Shown here in pieces: positions 1-6,152 of a DNA stretch of 35,758 nt. The stretch comes from a virus. Both the position numbers and the translations under genes were made by a program. The stretch is from positions 1 through 35,758 of the IMG/VR virus record IMGVR_UViG_3300042691_028937. One strand, given 5' to 3'. A model generated the notes under the pieces. The model had not been told where the DNA came from. It did no database searches and saw only the letters and a list, made by a program, of their open reading frames with translations. Position 1 is the stretch's first letter. Every line of letters starts with the position of its first letter.

Positions 1-36
1 GCTTCCTCGCGCACGCCCGGTTCCCGCATCCCGCAG

Positions 37-52
37 GCCCGATAGCCCGATA
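37..52. repeat. Tandem 8-bp repeat upstream of the first gene
   Basis: GCCCGATA occurs twice in direct succession, in the roughly 100-base leader before the first gene. A second short direct repeat, CCCGCATCC, occurs at 23-31 and 65-73, with starts 42 bases apart (about four helical turns). Paired repeats beside a promoter could be protein-binding sites, but no factor can be named. Confidence 0.35.
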
Positions 53-88
53 CACGACACCGGGCCCGCATCCGCCGCGGTTCCGTGA

Positions 89-94
89 TAGGGT
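89..94 (+). promoter_or_regulatory. -10 element for a leaderless first transcript
   Basis: TAGGGT fits the TANNNT -10 pattern and ends seven bases before the ATG at 102, so transcription would start on or next to the start codon. No Shine-Dalgarno sequence precedes that ATG, unlike most genes here. Leaderless mRNAs with this geometry are common in Actinobacteria. No good -35 hexamer is visible 16-18 bases upstream. Confidence 0.45.
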
Positions 95-101
95 CGCCCG
101 G

Positions 102-491
102 ATGAGTAGCCGCCCGACCCGCTGCCTCCGCTGCGGCCAGCCGCTCCCCGTGCCCGCGGCCGCCGGCCGCCCGCGCTACTACTGCTCCGACCGCTGCCGC
201 TACGCCGACCGCAAGCGCAAGGCGCAGGGCGCCCGGCTCGCCGGCGACGGCTTCGTGCCCGCACCCTCCGCCGCCCGCCGGGCCGAGCTCGCCCTGGCCC
301 TGGCCGGCGCCGCCGCCGCCGCGCCCGAGGACCGACTCGCCACGCTCCTGCTCGAGCTCCTGGGCATCGCCGCGCAGCTCGAGCACCTCGAGCGCGACCT
401 CGAGCCCACGCTGCGGTTCCGTTCAGAACGACTCCGGCGGGCGCTCGTGCTCGCCCTCGACAATGACTTCGGGGAGGTCATCCGTGGCTGA
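102..491 (+). CDS. Zinc-ribbon protein, first gene of the modification operon
   Basis: Protein of 129 residues. The N-terminus has a four-cysteine cluster (C8, C11, C28, C32) followed by a basic stretch (RYADRKRK), like small zinc-ribbon DNA-binding domains. The rest is alanine- and leucine-rich, predicted helical, and probably forms a coiled coil (about residues 55-115, with regular Glu/Leu spacing). The gene overlaps the next one by eight bases. It lacks a Shine-Dalgarno site but has a -10 box seven bases upstream, suggesting leaderless translation. Its function is not recognised. Position at the head of the ParB-like/base-modification operon suggests a DNA-binding or regulatory role, which is inference only. 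Confidence 0.7.
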   Translation: MSSRPTRCLRCGQPLPVPAAAGRPRYYCSDRCRYADRKRKAQGARLAGDGFVPAPSAARRAELALALAGAAAAAPEDRLATLLLELLGIAAQLEHLERDLEPTLRFRSERLRRALVLALDNDFGEVIRG

Positions 492-1125
492 TACGCCCAC
501 CCTCGAGCGCCGGCGCCTGTCCGGGCTCACACCCGACCTCGACAACGCGCGCCGGCACTCCGCAGCGAACGTCGAGGCCATCCGGCTCTCACTCGAGCGG
601 TTCGGCCAGCAGCGCCCGCTCGTCATCCGCCCCGACGGCACCATCGTCGCCGGCAACGGGACCTATCAGGCGGCCGCCGCCCTCGGCTGGGACGAGCTCG
701 AGGTGGCCGTGTTCACCGGCACCGACGACGAGGCTCGGGCGTTCGCCATCGCTGACAACCGCACGGCCGAGCTCGCGGCCTGGAACGCCGAGCTGCTCCG
801 TGAGCAGCTGGCCGAGCTCGGGGAGCTGACGGCCTGGACCGGCTTCGCCGACCTCGACCTCAGCGGCCTCCGGGCGCCCGGCGAGCCCGAGGCCGCCCAC
901 GCCACCGGCATCGGCACCGCCCGGTCCATCACCGAGCACGCCGAGCGATACGCAGCCCGGGCTACCCGGCTTCTCATCTTCGAGTACCGCGCCGACCTCT
1001 ACGCCTGGGTCACCGCCCGCATGGAGGAGCAGCGCGAGCGGTTCGACTCCCTCAGCAACGCCGACGCCCTCGTGGCACTCCTGGCCGAGCGGGCCGGCGT
1101 CCCCATGCCCGAGGTGATGGGATGA
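484..1125 (+). CDS. ParB/sulfiredoxin-fold protein, copy 1
   Basis: Protein of 213 residues from a GTG start. GGGGAGG lies about seven bases upstream of this GTG, whereas the earlier in-frame ATG at 463 has no ribosome site. The first ~100 residues form a ParB N-terminal-like domain: an NARRH motif, a helix ending in LERFGQQ, PLVIRPDGT, then AGNGT and AFAIADNRTAE. This phage and methylase-associated branch lacks the ParB helix-turn-helix and has GNGT where chromosomal ParB has its GERR-type motif, so it is probably not a partition protein. The C-terminal half is helical and unassigned. Blocks at 589-641 and 730-794 are base-for-base identical to parts of the second copy (1364-1990). ParB-like domains are known companions of phage base-modification genes. 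Confidence 0.82.
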   Translation: MADTPTLERRRLSGLTPDLDNARRHSAANVEAIRLSLERFGQQRPLVIRPDGTIVAGNGTYQAAAALGWDELEVAVFTGTDDEARAFAIADNRTAELAAWNAELLREQLAELGELTAWTGFADLDLSGLRAPGEPEAAHATGIGTARSITEHAERYAARATRLLIFEYRADLYAWVTARMEEQRERFDSLSNADALVALLAERAGVPMPEVMG

Positions 1126-1364
1126 CCTGCGTGAGCGACTGGCACGAGGCTCAGACCTGCGAGGAGCACGTCCATTGCGTCACCTGCGGATTCCTGCTCG
1201 ACGACGCGGCTCCGCCGCCGCCGCCCGAGGACCCGCGCGTGCTCGTGCTCGCCACCTGTCGAGACTGCGAGCTCCCGCTCTACCCGGTGGACGACGTCAT
1301 GGACCCCGTCCAGCGCCAGGTATGGGAGTTCGAGCTTCGGCATCATCGGGGAGGTGCGCGCTGA
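1122..1364 (+). CDS. Small four-cysteine zinc-ribbon protein
   Basis: Protein of 80 residues starting at an ATGA overlap with the upstream ParB-like gene and ending in a TGATG overlap with the second copy. CxxC pairs at C19/C22 and C46/C49 flank a proline-rich linker (PPPPPEDP), which looks like a split zinc ribbon. The acidic C-terminus ends in a basic tail. Its position between two paralogues suggests it works with them. It could bridge protein and DNA, or be a regulatory microprotein; no family is recognised. Confidence 0.65.
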   Translation: MTCVSDWHEAQTCEEHVHCVTCGFLLDDAAPPPPPEDPRVLVLATCRDCELPLYPVDDVMDPVQRQVWEFELRHHRGGAR

Positions 1365-1990
1365 TGGCCCGCCCGCTCCGCCGGCGCCTCGGCGACCTTC
1401 ACCACGACCCGGCGAACGCCCGGGAGCACACCGAGGCCAACGTCGCCGCCATCGCCCGGTCACTCGAGCGGTTCGGCCAGCAGCGCCCGCTCGTCATCCG
1501 CCCCGACGGCACGGTCATCGCCGGCAACGGGACCCTCGAGGCGGCCCGGTCCCTGGGCTGGCGGTCCCTATGGGTACAGGAGTTCACCGGCACCGACGCG
1601 GAGGCTCGGGCGTTCGCCATCGCTGACAACCGCACGGCCGAGCTCGCGGCCTGGAACGCCGAGCTCCTGTACGACCAGCTCACCGACCTCGGCGACCTCG
1701 CGGCCGCCGCCGGCTTCACCTCCGCCGACCTGGACGACCTCGCGGCACAGCTCGAGGAGGAGGTGGAGCTCCCCGGCGAGCCCGAGGCGCCGTCCGACCC
1801 TGACCGCTACGCCCTGCGCGCTACCCGGCTCGTCATCCTCGAGTACCCGAGCGAGCTCTACGTCTGGGTCGTAGGCCGGCTCGACGAGGAGCGCGCCCGG
1901 CTCGGCGTGGACTCCAACGCGGCCGCCCTCGTGGCTATCTGCCAGGACCTGTCGCCTGTTCCGGCCCCGGAGGTGCCCGATGGAGCATGA
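1364..1990 (+). CDS. ParB/sulfiredoxin-fold protein, copy 2
   Basis: Protein of 208 residues, start chosen at the ATG overlapping the upstream stop (TGATG), with GGGGAGG about seven bases before. It has the same domain as copy 1: NAREH, SLERFGQQRPLVIRPDGT, AGNGT, AFAIADNRTAELAAWNAE, then a variable acidic linker and a similar C-terminal segment (ATRLVILEYPSELYVWV). Two stretches of 53 and 65 bases (1460-1512 and 1601-1665) match copy 1 exactly although the flanks have diverged. That points to a recent duplication or ongoing gene conversion. It lacks an HTH and most likely assists the modification enzymes downstream rather than partition. Confidence 0.82.
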   Translation: MARPLRRRLGDLHHDPANAREHTEANVAAIARSLERFGQQRPLVIRPDGTVIAGNGTLEAARSLGWRSLWVQEFTGTDAEARAFAIADNRTAELAAWNAELLYDQLTDLGDLAAAAGFTSADLDDLAAQLEEEVELPGEPEAPSDPDRYALRATRLVILEYPSELYVWVVGRLDEERARLGVDSNAAALVAICQDLSPVPAPEVPDGA

Positions 1991-2120
1991 TGGCTGGTGG
2001 AGCTGCGGCGGCTGCGGTGACGAGCTCGAGGTCGGCGTGGAGCATGAGTGTCCCGTCCTGGGCTCCGTCGTACTCGTGACGCTTCGGAAGGAGGCGACCG
2101 ATGAATCTCCCCGTCCATGA
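1980..2120 (+). CDS. Tiny CxxC...HxC zinc-binding protein
   Basis: A 46-residue frame starts at ATG 1980 inside the end of the upstream ParB-like gene (seven codons before its start lies GGAGGTGCC, a good ribosome site) and runs 20 bases into the dioxygenase gene. It contains C9 and C12 (SCGGCG) with H22 and C24 (EHEC), consistent with a zinc site. It is the third small cysteine protein in this operon. It fills the otherwise empty 110-base gap and keeps translational coupling, which supports it being real. Function unknown. Confidence 0.5.
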   Translation: MEHDGWWSCGGCGDELEVGVEHECPVLGSVVLVTLRKEATDESPRP

Positions 2121-2964
2121 AGTAGACCGGCTGATGGACCGTGACGAGGCTTCGGCGCTCGTGGGCGCCCTGGTGCCCGAGATGGAGCCCAACGCCGGCG
2201 ACCCCGGCATCTGGGTAGACCGGGCCACCGGCGACCCTGTGCTCGTGGTACTGGCCCTCCCGCGCACCACCACGGCGCCGCTGCGGCGGGCCGTGCTGAC
2301 CGTCAAGTACGGCGTCACCACCCGGCAGACCACCGGCCTCAACAACCGCTCGCGGACCTTCGGCATGGCGCCGCGCAAGGTCTACCAGATGCGGGAGGCC
2401 TGCCGGCCGGCGGCCCTGGCCTCTGAGCAGCCCGACGTGCACGACGTGCTCGTGCGCACGGCCCTCGAGCTCGAGGGCGCGCTGCGCGAGCTGGCGCCCG
2501 GCGTCTGGGACGAGGGCGAGCACACGATGGAACAGGTAGCCGACGAGTGGCGCATCGCCGAGGGCTCCGTCTGGACCTCCGGCGTCATCAACAAGACCTC
2601 GACCCTCCCGTACCACCGCGACGGCTTCAACTTCGACGTATGGAGCGCGATGCCCGTCCTGCGGCGGGCCGTAGCCGGCGGCAACCTTCACTTCCCCGAA
2701 TGGGGCCTCACGTCTGCCTCCCGCGACGGCACGGCCCTGTTCTTCAACGGCTTCCGCAACGTGCACGGCGTCACCCCGCTCGCCATGCGCGCGGAGGACG
2801 GCTATCGCTTCACCATCGTCTACTACTCGCTGCGCGGCATGAAGGACTGCTTCACCTACGCCGTCGAGCAGGCCCGGGCGCAGGCGAAGCGCACCGAGCG
2901 CGAGGATGGCATCGCCGCGGCCGTCCGGGGAGAGGGCGGCTACCGCGTCTGGGGCGACGAATGA
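2101..2964 (+). CDS. TET/JBP-type 2-oxoglutarate/Fe(II) dioxygenase
   Basis: Protein of 287 residues; AAGGAGG lies about seven bases before the ATG. The C-terminal half carries the double-stranded beta-helix dioxygenase signature: YHRDGFNFD with the HxD metal pair at H172/D174, the distal metal histidine H222 in RNVHGVTP, and R236 in GYRFTIVYYS, the expected 2-oxoglutarate-binding arginine. The order and spacing resemble the TET/JBP family, which oxidises the methyl group of 5-methylcytosine or thymine in DNA to hydroxymethyl. The N-terminal 130 residues are less conserved. The next genes are a thymine-pyrophosphorylase-clade protein, a PLP enzyme and a kinase, the neighbourhood described for phage TET/JBP genes, so it probably creates the hydroxymethyl base they elaborate. 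Whether the substrate is thymine or methylcytosine cannot be read from the sequence; another DNA-acting 2OG oxygenase is less likely. Confidence 0.78.
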   Translation: MNLPVHEVDRLMDRDEASALVGALVPEMEPNAGDPGIWVDRATGDPVLVVLALPRTTTAPLRRAVLTVKYGVTTRQTTGLNNRSRTFGMAPRKVYQMREACRPAALASEQPDVHDVLVRTALELEGALRELAPGVWDEGEHTMEQVADEWRIAEGSVWTSGVINKTSTLPYHRDGFNFDVWSAMPVLRRAVAGGNLHFPEWGLTSASRDGTALFFNGFRNVHGVTPLAMRAEDGYRFTIVYYSLRGMKDCFTYAVEQARAQAKRTEREDGIAAAVRGEGGYRVWGDE

Positions 2965-4022
2965 TGGAGCTGGTCGCTGGCTCCGACTTCCGCCGGCCTG
3001 AGCTCCGCCGCGAGGTGTTCCTGCGGTTCTACGACTTCCACCTCCGCCACGGCACCCATCCGGGGCTCGTCTGGGCCCTGTTCCCGTGGCTCGCGGAGCG
3101 GTTCGGCTGGGACGAGGAGACCTACGCCTGGTTCTGCTTCCTCAACGGCAACACGCAGAATCCCATCACCTCGCTCATGCTGCTCGAGGCCGCGCCCTCG
3201 CCCGCCCAGGCTCAGGCCGCGGTGGACTTCTGGCGCGCCGAGTACGCCCGGCTCGAGTGGGACACCGACCGCCGCTACCACAAGCGGATGTTCGACGTAG
3301 CGGTCGAGGGGTATCTGGCGGTCGTGGGCTCACGACAGCTCGATTACTGGCGCGGCGCCCGCTCCTGGGAGGGCGTCTGGGCTCTCGCCACGGCCCTTCC
3401 GACGTTCGGACGGCTCTCAGCCTGGTCCTATCTCGAGTACCTGTACCTCGCCGGCATCCACGACCACGACGCCTCCACCCTCATGCTCGCTGACCGCTCG
3501 GGCTCGCGGTCGCATCGCAACGGGCTGTGCATCGTGTCCGGCCGTGACGAGTTCGACTGGCACGACTCCAACCCGACCTTCGACGGCAGCTACCCGCCCG
3601 ACCTGCTCAACGACCTCGGCGACGTGGGCGAGGACCTGCTCGCGGCGGCCCGCGCCCGCCGGCCCGGCGACCGCGCGGTGTCGCGGCTCACCCTCGAGAG
3701 CGCCCTGTGCACGTACAAGAGCTGGCACCGCCCTCGCCGGCGGTATCCGAACGTCTACGCGGATATGCACTACAACCGCGTCACCCGGGCCGAAGGACTC
3801 TGGCCCGAGAGGGACTTCGGCCTGTGGTGGGAGGCCCGTTCGGCCCTGCTCCCGGCCGCCCTCCGGCTCGAGGACAATCCCTACGACCCCGGGCTCCACC
3901 CCGACAAGCAAGACCACTACCGGCTCACCGGGCAGGTCATCGTCATGGACTGCGAGGAGCCCTGGGCGGCCAACGACTTCACCGCCCGAGTGGCGGCGGG
4001 CGCGTGGGGCCGGTGCCGATGA
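2961..4022 (+). CDS. Alpha-glutamyl/putrescinyl-thymine pyrophosphorylase-clade protein (possible amino acid:DNA transferase)
   Basis: Protein of 353 residues starting at ATGATG overlapping the dioxygenase stop; either Met may be used. I recognise features of the phage family first predicted as alpha-glutamyl/putrescinyl thymine pyrophosphorylases: FLNGNTQNP at residues 60-68, DRSGSRSHRNGL in the middle, and ALCTYKSW with RRYPNVYADMHYNR around residues 248-275. Members of this clade transfer an amino acid or amine onto a phosphorylated 5-hydroxymethyl pyrimidine in DNA (amino acid:DNA transferase). The context fits exactly: oxygenase upstream, PLP enzyme and P-loop kinase downstream, all coupled by 4-base overlaps. 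Which amino acid is used cannot be told. The clade assignment is from remembered motifs and needs a profile search. Confidence 0.68.
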   Translation: MMELVAGSDFRRPELRREVFLRFYDFHLRHGTHPGLVWALFPWLAERFGWDEETYAWFCFLNGNTQNPITSLMLLEAAPSPAQAQAAVDFWRAEYARLEWDTDRRYHKRMFDVAVEGYLAVVGSRQLDYWRGARSWEGVWALATALPTFGRLSAWSYLEYLYLAGIHDHDASTLMLADRSGSRSHRNGLCIVSGRDEFDWHDSNPTFDGSYPPDLLNDLGDVGEDLLAAARARRPGDRAVSRLTLESALCTYKSWHRPRRRYPNVYADMHYNRVTRAEGLWPERDFGLWWEARSALLPAALRLEDNPYDPGLHPDKQDHYRLTGQVIVMDCEEPWAANDFTARVAAGAWGRCR

Positions 4023-4888
4023 CCCTGACGCCCTGTGAGGAGCGCGGCGGCCGCTGGTACAAGCGCGACGACCTCAACCGCCACCCCTCCGGCGTGAACG
4101 GCGGCAAGTGGCGTCAATGCCTCTGGCTGGTCGAGCGCGCCCAGGCCCAGGGCTATCGGCGCATCGTGTCCGGCGCCTCCATCCTGTCCCCGCAGCTACC
4201 GATGGTCGCCACCGCGGCCGCGGGCGCCGGCCTCACCTGCACGCTCGTCATCGGCGGTACCACCCCAACCTCCGCCGCCCGCCAGCCCGGCATCCGCATC
4301 GCGGCCGATGCCGGCGCCGAGCTCCGGGTCATCGCCGTGGGCTACAACCCCGCGCTCCAGGCCGAGGTTCGCCGGCTCGTGGAGGCCGACCGCGGCCGTG
4401 AGGCCGCCATCCTCCACTACGGCATCACCCTGGGGCCCGATGCCTCGCTCGCTGATTACCGGGCGTTCCACAACCTCGGCGCGCAGCAGGTACGGGCCTT
4501 ACCGCCGGCCGTGCGCGAGCTCGTGGTTCCGTTCGGCTCGGGCAACAGCGGCGCATCCGTGCTCTACGGCCTGTCGCAGGGCCTGGCGCCCGGCGTCGAG
4601 CGCGTCCACCTCGTGGGCATCGGCCCCAACCGCCAGGCCTGGCTCGCTGCGCGGCTCGAGCTCCTGGGCGCCGACCTCAGCGACCTCGAGGTCATCCACC
4701 ACGACCTCCACGGCGCCGGCATCGTCACCTACGGCCAGCGCGTCCGGTGGGTCTCCGACGGCATCGTCCTTCACCCCACCTACGAGGCGAAGGTCGCCCG
4801 CTGGCTCGAGGCCTCCGACGCGGTGCCAGCCTGGAACCGCCCGGACGGCTCCGTGGCCCTCTGGGTCGTGGGAGGTCCACTCTCGTGA
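4019..4888 (+). CDS. Fold-type II PLP-dependent enzyme of the base-modification operon
   Basis: Protein of 289 residues, start at the ATGA overlap. It resembles the ACC deaminase/D-cysteine desulfhydrase branch of fold-type II PLP enzymes. KRDDLN at the N-terminus is followed by NGGKWRQ, with K30 the likely Schiff-base lysine (family pattern GGNKxRK). SGASILSPQ at about residues 50-58 sits where this fold binds the substrate carboxylate and PLP phosphate, and VPFGSGNSGAS at about 165-175 is a glycine-rich phosphate-binding loop. It is somewhat shorter than the usual ~330 residues. PLP enzymes in phage hypermodification clusters act on the amino acid attached to the base, for example by decarboxylation or elimination, and that is the likely role here. 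The exact reaction is unknown. Confidence 0.75.
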   Translation: MTLTPCEERGGRWYKRDDLNRHPSGVNGGKWRQCLWLVERAQAQGYRRIVSGASILSPQLPMVATAAAGAGLTCTLVIGGTTPTSAARQPGIRIAADAGAELRVIAVGYNPALQAEVRRLVEADRGREAAILHYGITLGPDASLADYRAFHNLGAQQVRALPPAVRELVVPFGSGNSGASVLYGLSQGLAPGVERVHLVGIGPNRQAWLAARLELLGADLSDLEVIHHDLHGAGIVTYGQRVRWVSDGIVLHPTYEAKVARWLEASDAVPAWNRPDGSVALWVVGGPLS

Positions 4889-5394
4889 GGGCGGCCTACG
4901 TCATCGGCGCGCCCGGGGTCGGCAAGACCACCGCGCTCGAGCTGGCATTCCCCGCGGTGGCGCCGGCGGAGCGCGCCCCGGGCCCGTTCGGGCTCCTGTG
5001 GCTCACCCCCATCGCCGGCGGGTGGCGCCTGGGGCGGCCTCGAGCGCGATTCTCCGGCACCGACGCACTCGCCATGAACGTCCACCCCCAGGCCGTCGCA
5101 TGGGCCCTCGCGGCGCCGATGCCGGAGGTGGTCGTGGGCGAGGGGCAGCGGCTCGCCACCGCCGCGTTCCTCGACGCCCTGCGGTCCCGCGGCACCGTCC
5201 GGCTCATCCACCTCACCGCCGACCCGCTCGAGCTCGAGCGCCGGCGCGCCGGCCGCGGGCAGAACGAGACCTGGGTACGCGCAGCGACGACCCGAGCCGC
5301 GAACCTCGCCGCCGAGCTCGGCGCCGCCACCATCGACACCACCGGCCTGTCGCCGGACCTCGTGGCGGAGGTCCTGCGGTCGCTCGTGGAGTGA
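4885..5394 (+). CDS. P-loop nucleotide/DNA kinase, candidate hydroxymethyl-pyrimidine DNA kinase
   Basis: Protein of 169 residues from GTG 4885, which overlaps the previous stop (GTGA) and has GGGAGG about nine bases upstream. Walker A is GAPGVGKT at residues 8-15. VVVGEG near residue 75 could be the Walker B-like strand. HLTADPLELERRRAGRGQNETWV resembles the lid and arginine region of small NMP-kinase-like proteins, and LAAELGAATIDTTG that of the last strand. Such P-loop kinases in phage hypermodification clusters phosphorylate the 5-hydroxymethyl group in DNA to make a leaving group for the transferase. The start is certain from spacing; the substrate is inferred from neighbours. Confidence 0.75.
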   Translation: MRAAYVIGAPGVGKTTALELAFPAVAPAERAPGPFGLLWLTPIAGGWRLGRPRARFSGTDALAMNVHPQAVAWALAAPMPEVVVGEGQRLATAAFLDALRSRGTVRLIHLTADPLELERRRAGRGQNETWVRAATTRAANLAAELGAATIDTTGLSPDLVAEVLRSLVE

Positions 5395-5398
5395 CGCG

Positions 5399-5950
5399 GT
5401 GCCGCGGCCGAAGGACCCCACCCGCGCCCGCCGCGGGACAGGCCACCGACCGCTCCCCGGTCAGGCCAAGCCCGACGAGCACTCCGCCGACGTTCGGCTC
5501 GTGGACCACCACGCGGCTCCGCCTCCGCCGCCCGAGGACATGGCGAACCCCGTGGCCCGTGAGTGCTGGAACGTCGCGGTGGAGGAGCTGTGGGAGCGCG
5601 GCCTCCGCCGGGCCGACCTGCTCGAGCTCCGGCTGATGTGCGAGCAATACGCCGTCGCCCACGAGGCGGCCAACGGTCGCTTCGGCTTCCAGGTCGTAGG
5701 CATCGTCATCCCCGACCCCCGCGGTGACATCATCGAGCCCGACCCCGACCGCCCTGGCGAGCTCCGGACCCGGCATACCGCGTTCATGCCGAACCCCACC
5801 GTGAGACTCGGACGAGATGCGGCCAACACCTTCATGCGTATGGCGGCCTCGTTCGGGCTCGACGTCGCATCCCGGATGCGCCTGGGGCTCATGGTCCTGT
5901 CGGGGCAGTCCCTCGCCGACGCGCTCATGGAGGAGCTCGAGCGTGACTGA
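5399..5950 (+). CDS. terS: Small terminase subunit (P27-like)
   Basis: Protein of 183 residues from GTG 5399, four bases after the kinase stop. A basic, proline-rich N-terminus (MPRPKDPTRARRGTG) precedes PPPPPEDMANPVARECWNVAVEELWERG, the start typical of P27-family small terminases. Later, NPTVRLGRDAANTFMRMAASFGL resembles the family's conserved C-terminal helix. The protein recognises phage DNA and delivers it to the large subunit for packaging. It lies next to the large terminase, with one small gene between. Assignment rests on the pattern and position. Confidence 0.8.
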   Translation: MPRPKDPTRARRGTGHRPLPGQAKPDEHSADVRLVDHHAAPPPPPEDMANPVARECWNVAVEELWERGLRRADLLELRLMCEQYAVAHEAANGRFGFQVVGIVIPDPRGDIIEPDPDRPGELRTRHTAFMPNPTVRLGRDAANTFMRMAASFGLDVASRMRLGLMVLSGQSLADALMEELERD

Positions 5951-6152
5951 GGCCCGCGTGGACGCCCTACTCGAGGCCTACGCGGAGCAGGGCAGGCGCC
6001 TGACGGCCCTCGAGGCTCACACCGTGGACCTGTGGCGGGCCGCGTGGGTGCTGGTCGTGCACCTCGACGTAGGCTCGCTCACCCCGGGCGCCCGCGACGC
6101 CCTCGGCGCCCTGGTAGACCTGCTCCCGCCGCCCTCCGAGGAGGCACCGTGA
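5943..6152 (+). CDS. Small helical protein between the terminase genes
   Basis: Protein of 69 residues from GTG 5943, overlapping terS by eight bases; the large-subunit gene then overlaps its end by four. GGAGGAGC lies just upstream. The sequence is amphipathic helical (VDALLEAYAEQGRRLTALEAHTVDLWRAAWVL), with no motif of known function. Small reading frames are often found between terminase genes and may adjust packaging; no function can be assigned. Confidence 0.6.
   Translation: MTEARVDALLEAYAEQGRRLTALEAHTVDLWRAAWVLVVHLDVGSLTPGARDALGALVDLLPPPSEEAP

Noticed and set aside
1195-1240. A shared proline-rich coding segment between the small zinc protein (near 1205-1232) and terS (near 5512-5540) as a recombination repeat
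   Set aside because: The similarity is short and explained by runs of proline codons in both proteins.
484-1990. ParB-like proteins as a partition system acting on the parS at the right end
   Set aside because: They lack the ParB helix-turn-helix and the GERR-type motif needed for parS loading, and no parA is present. They belong with phage modification-associated ParB-fold proteins.
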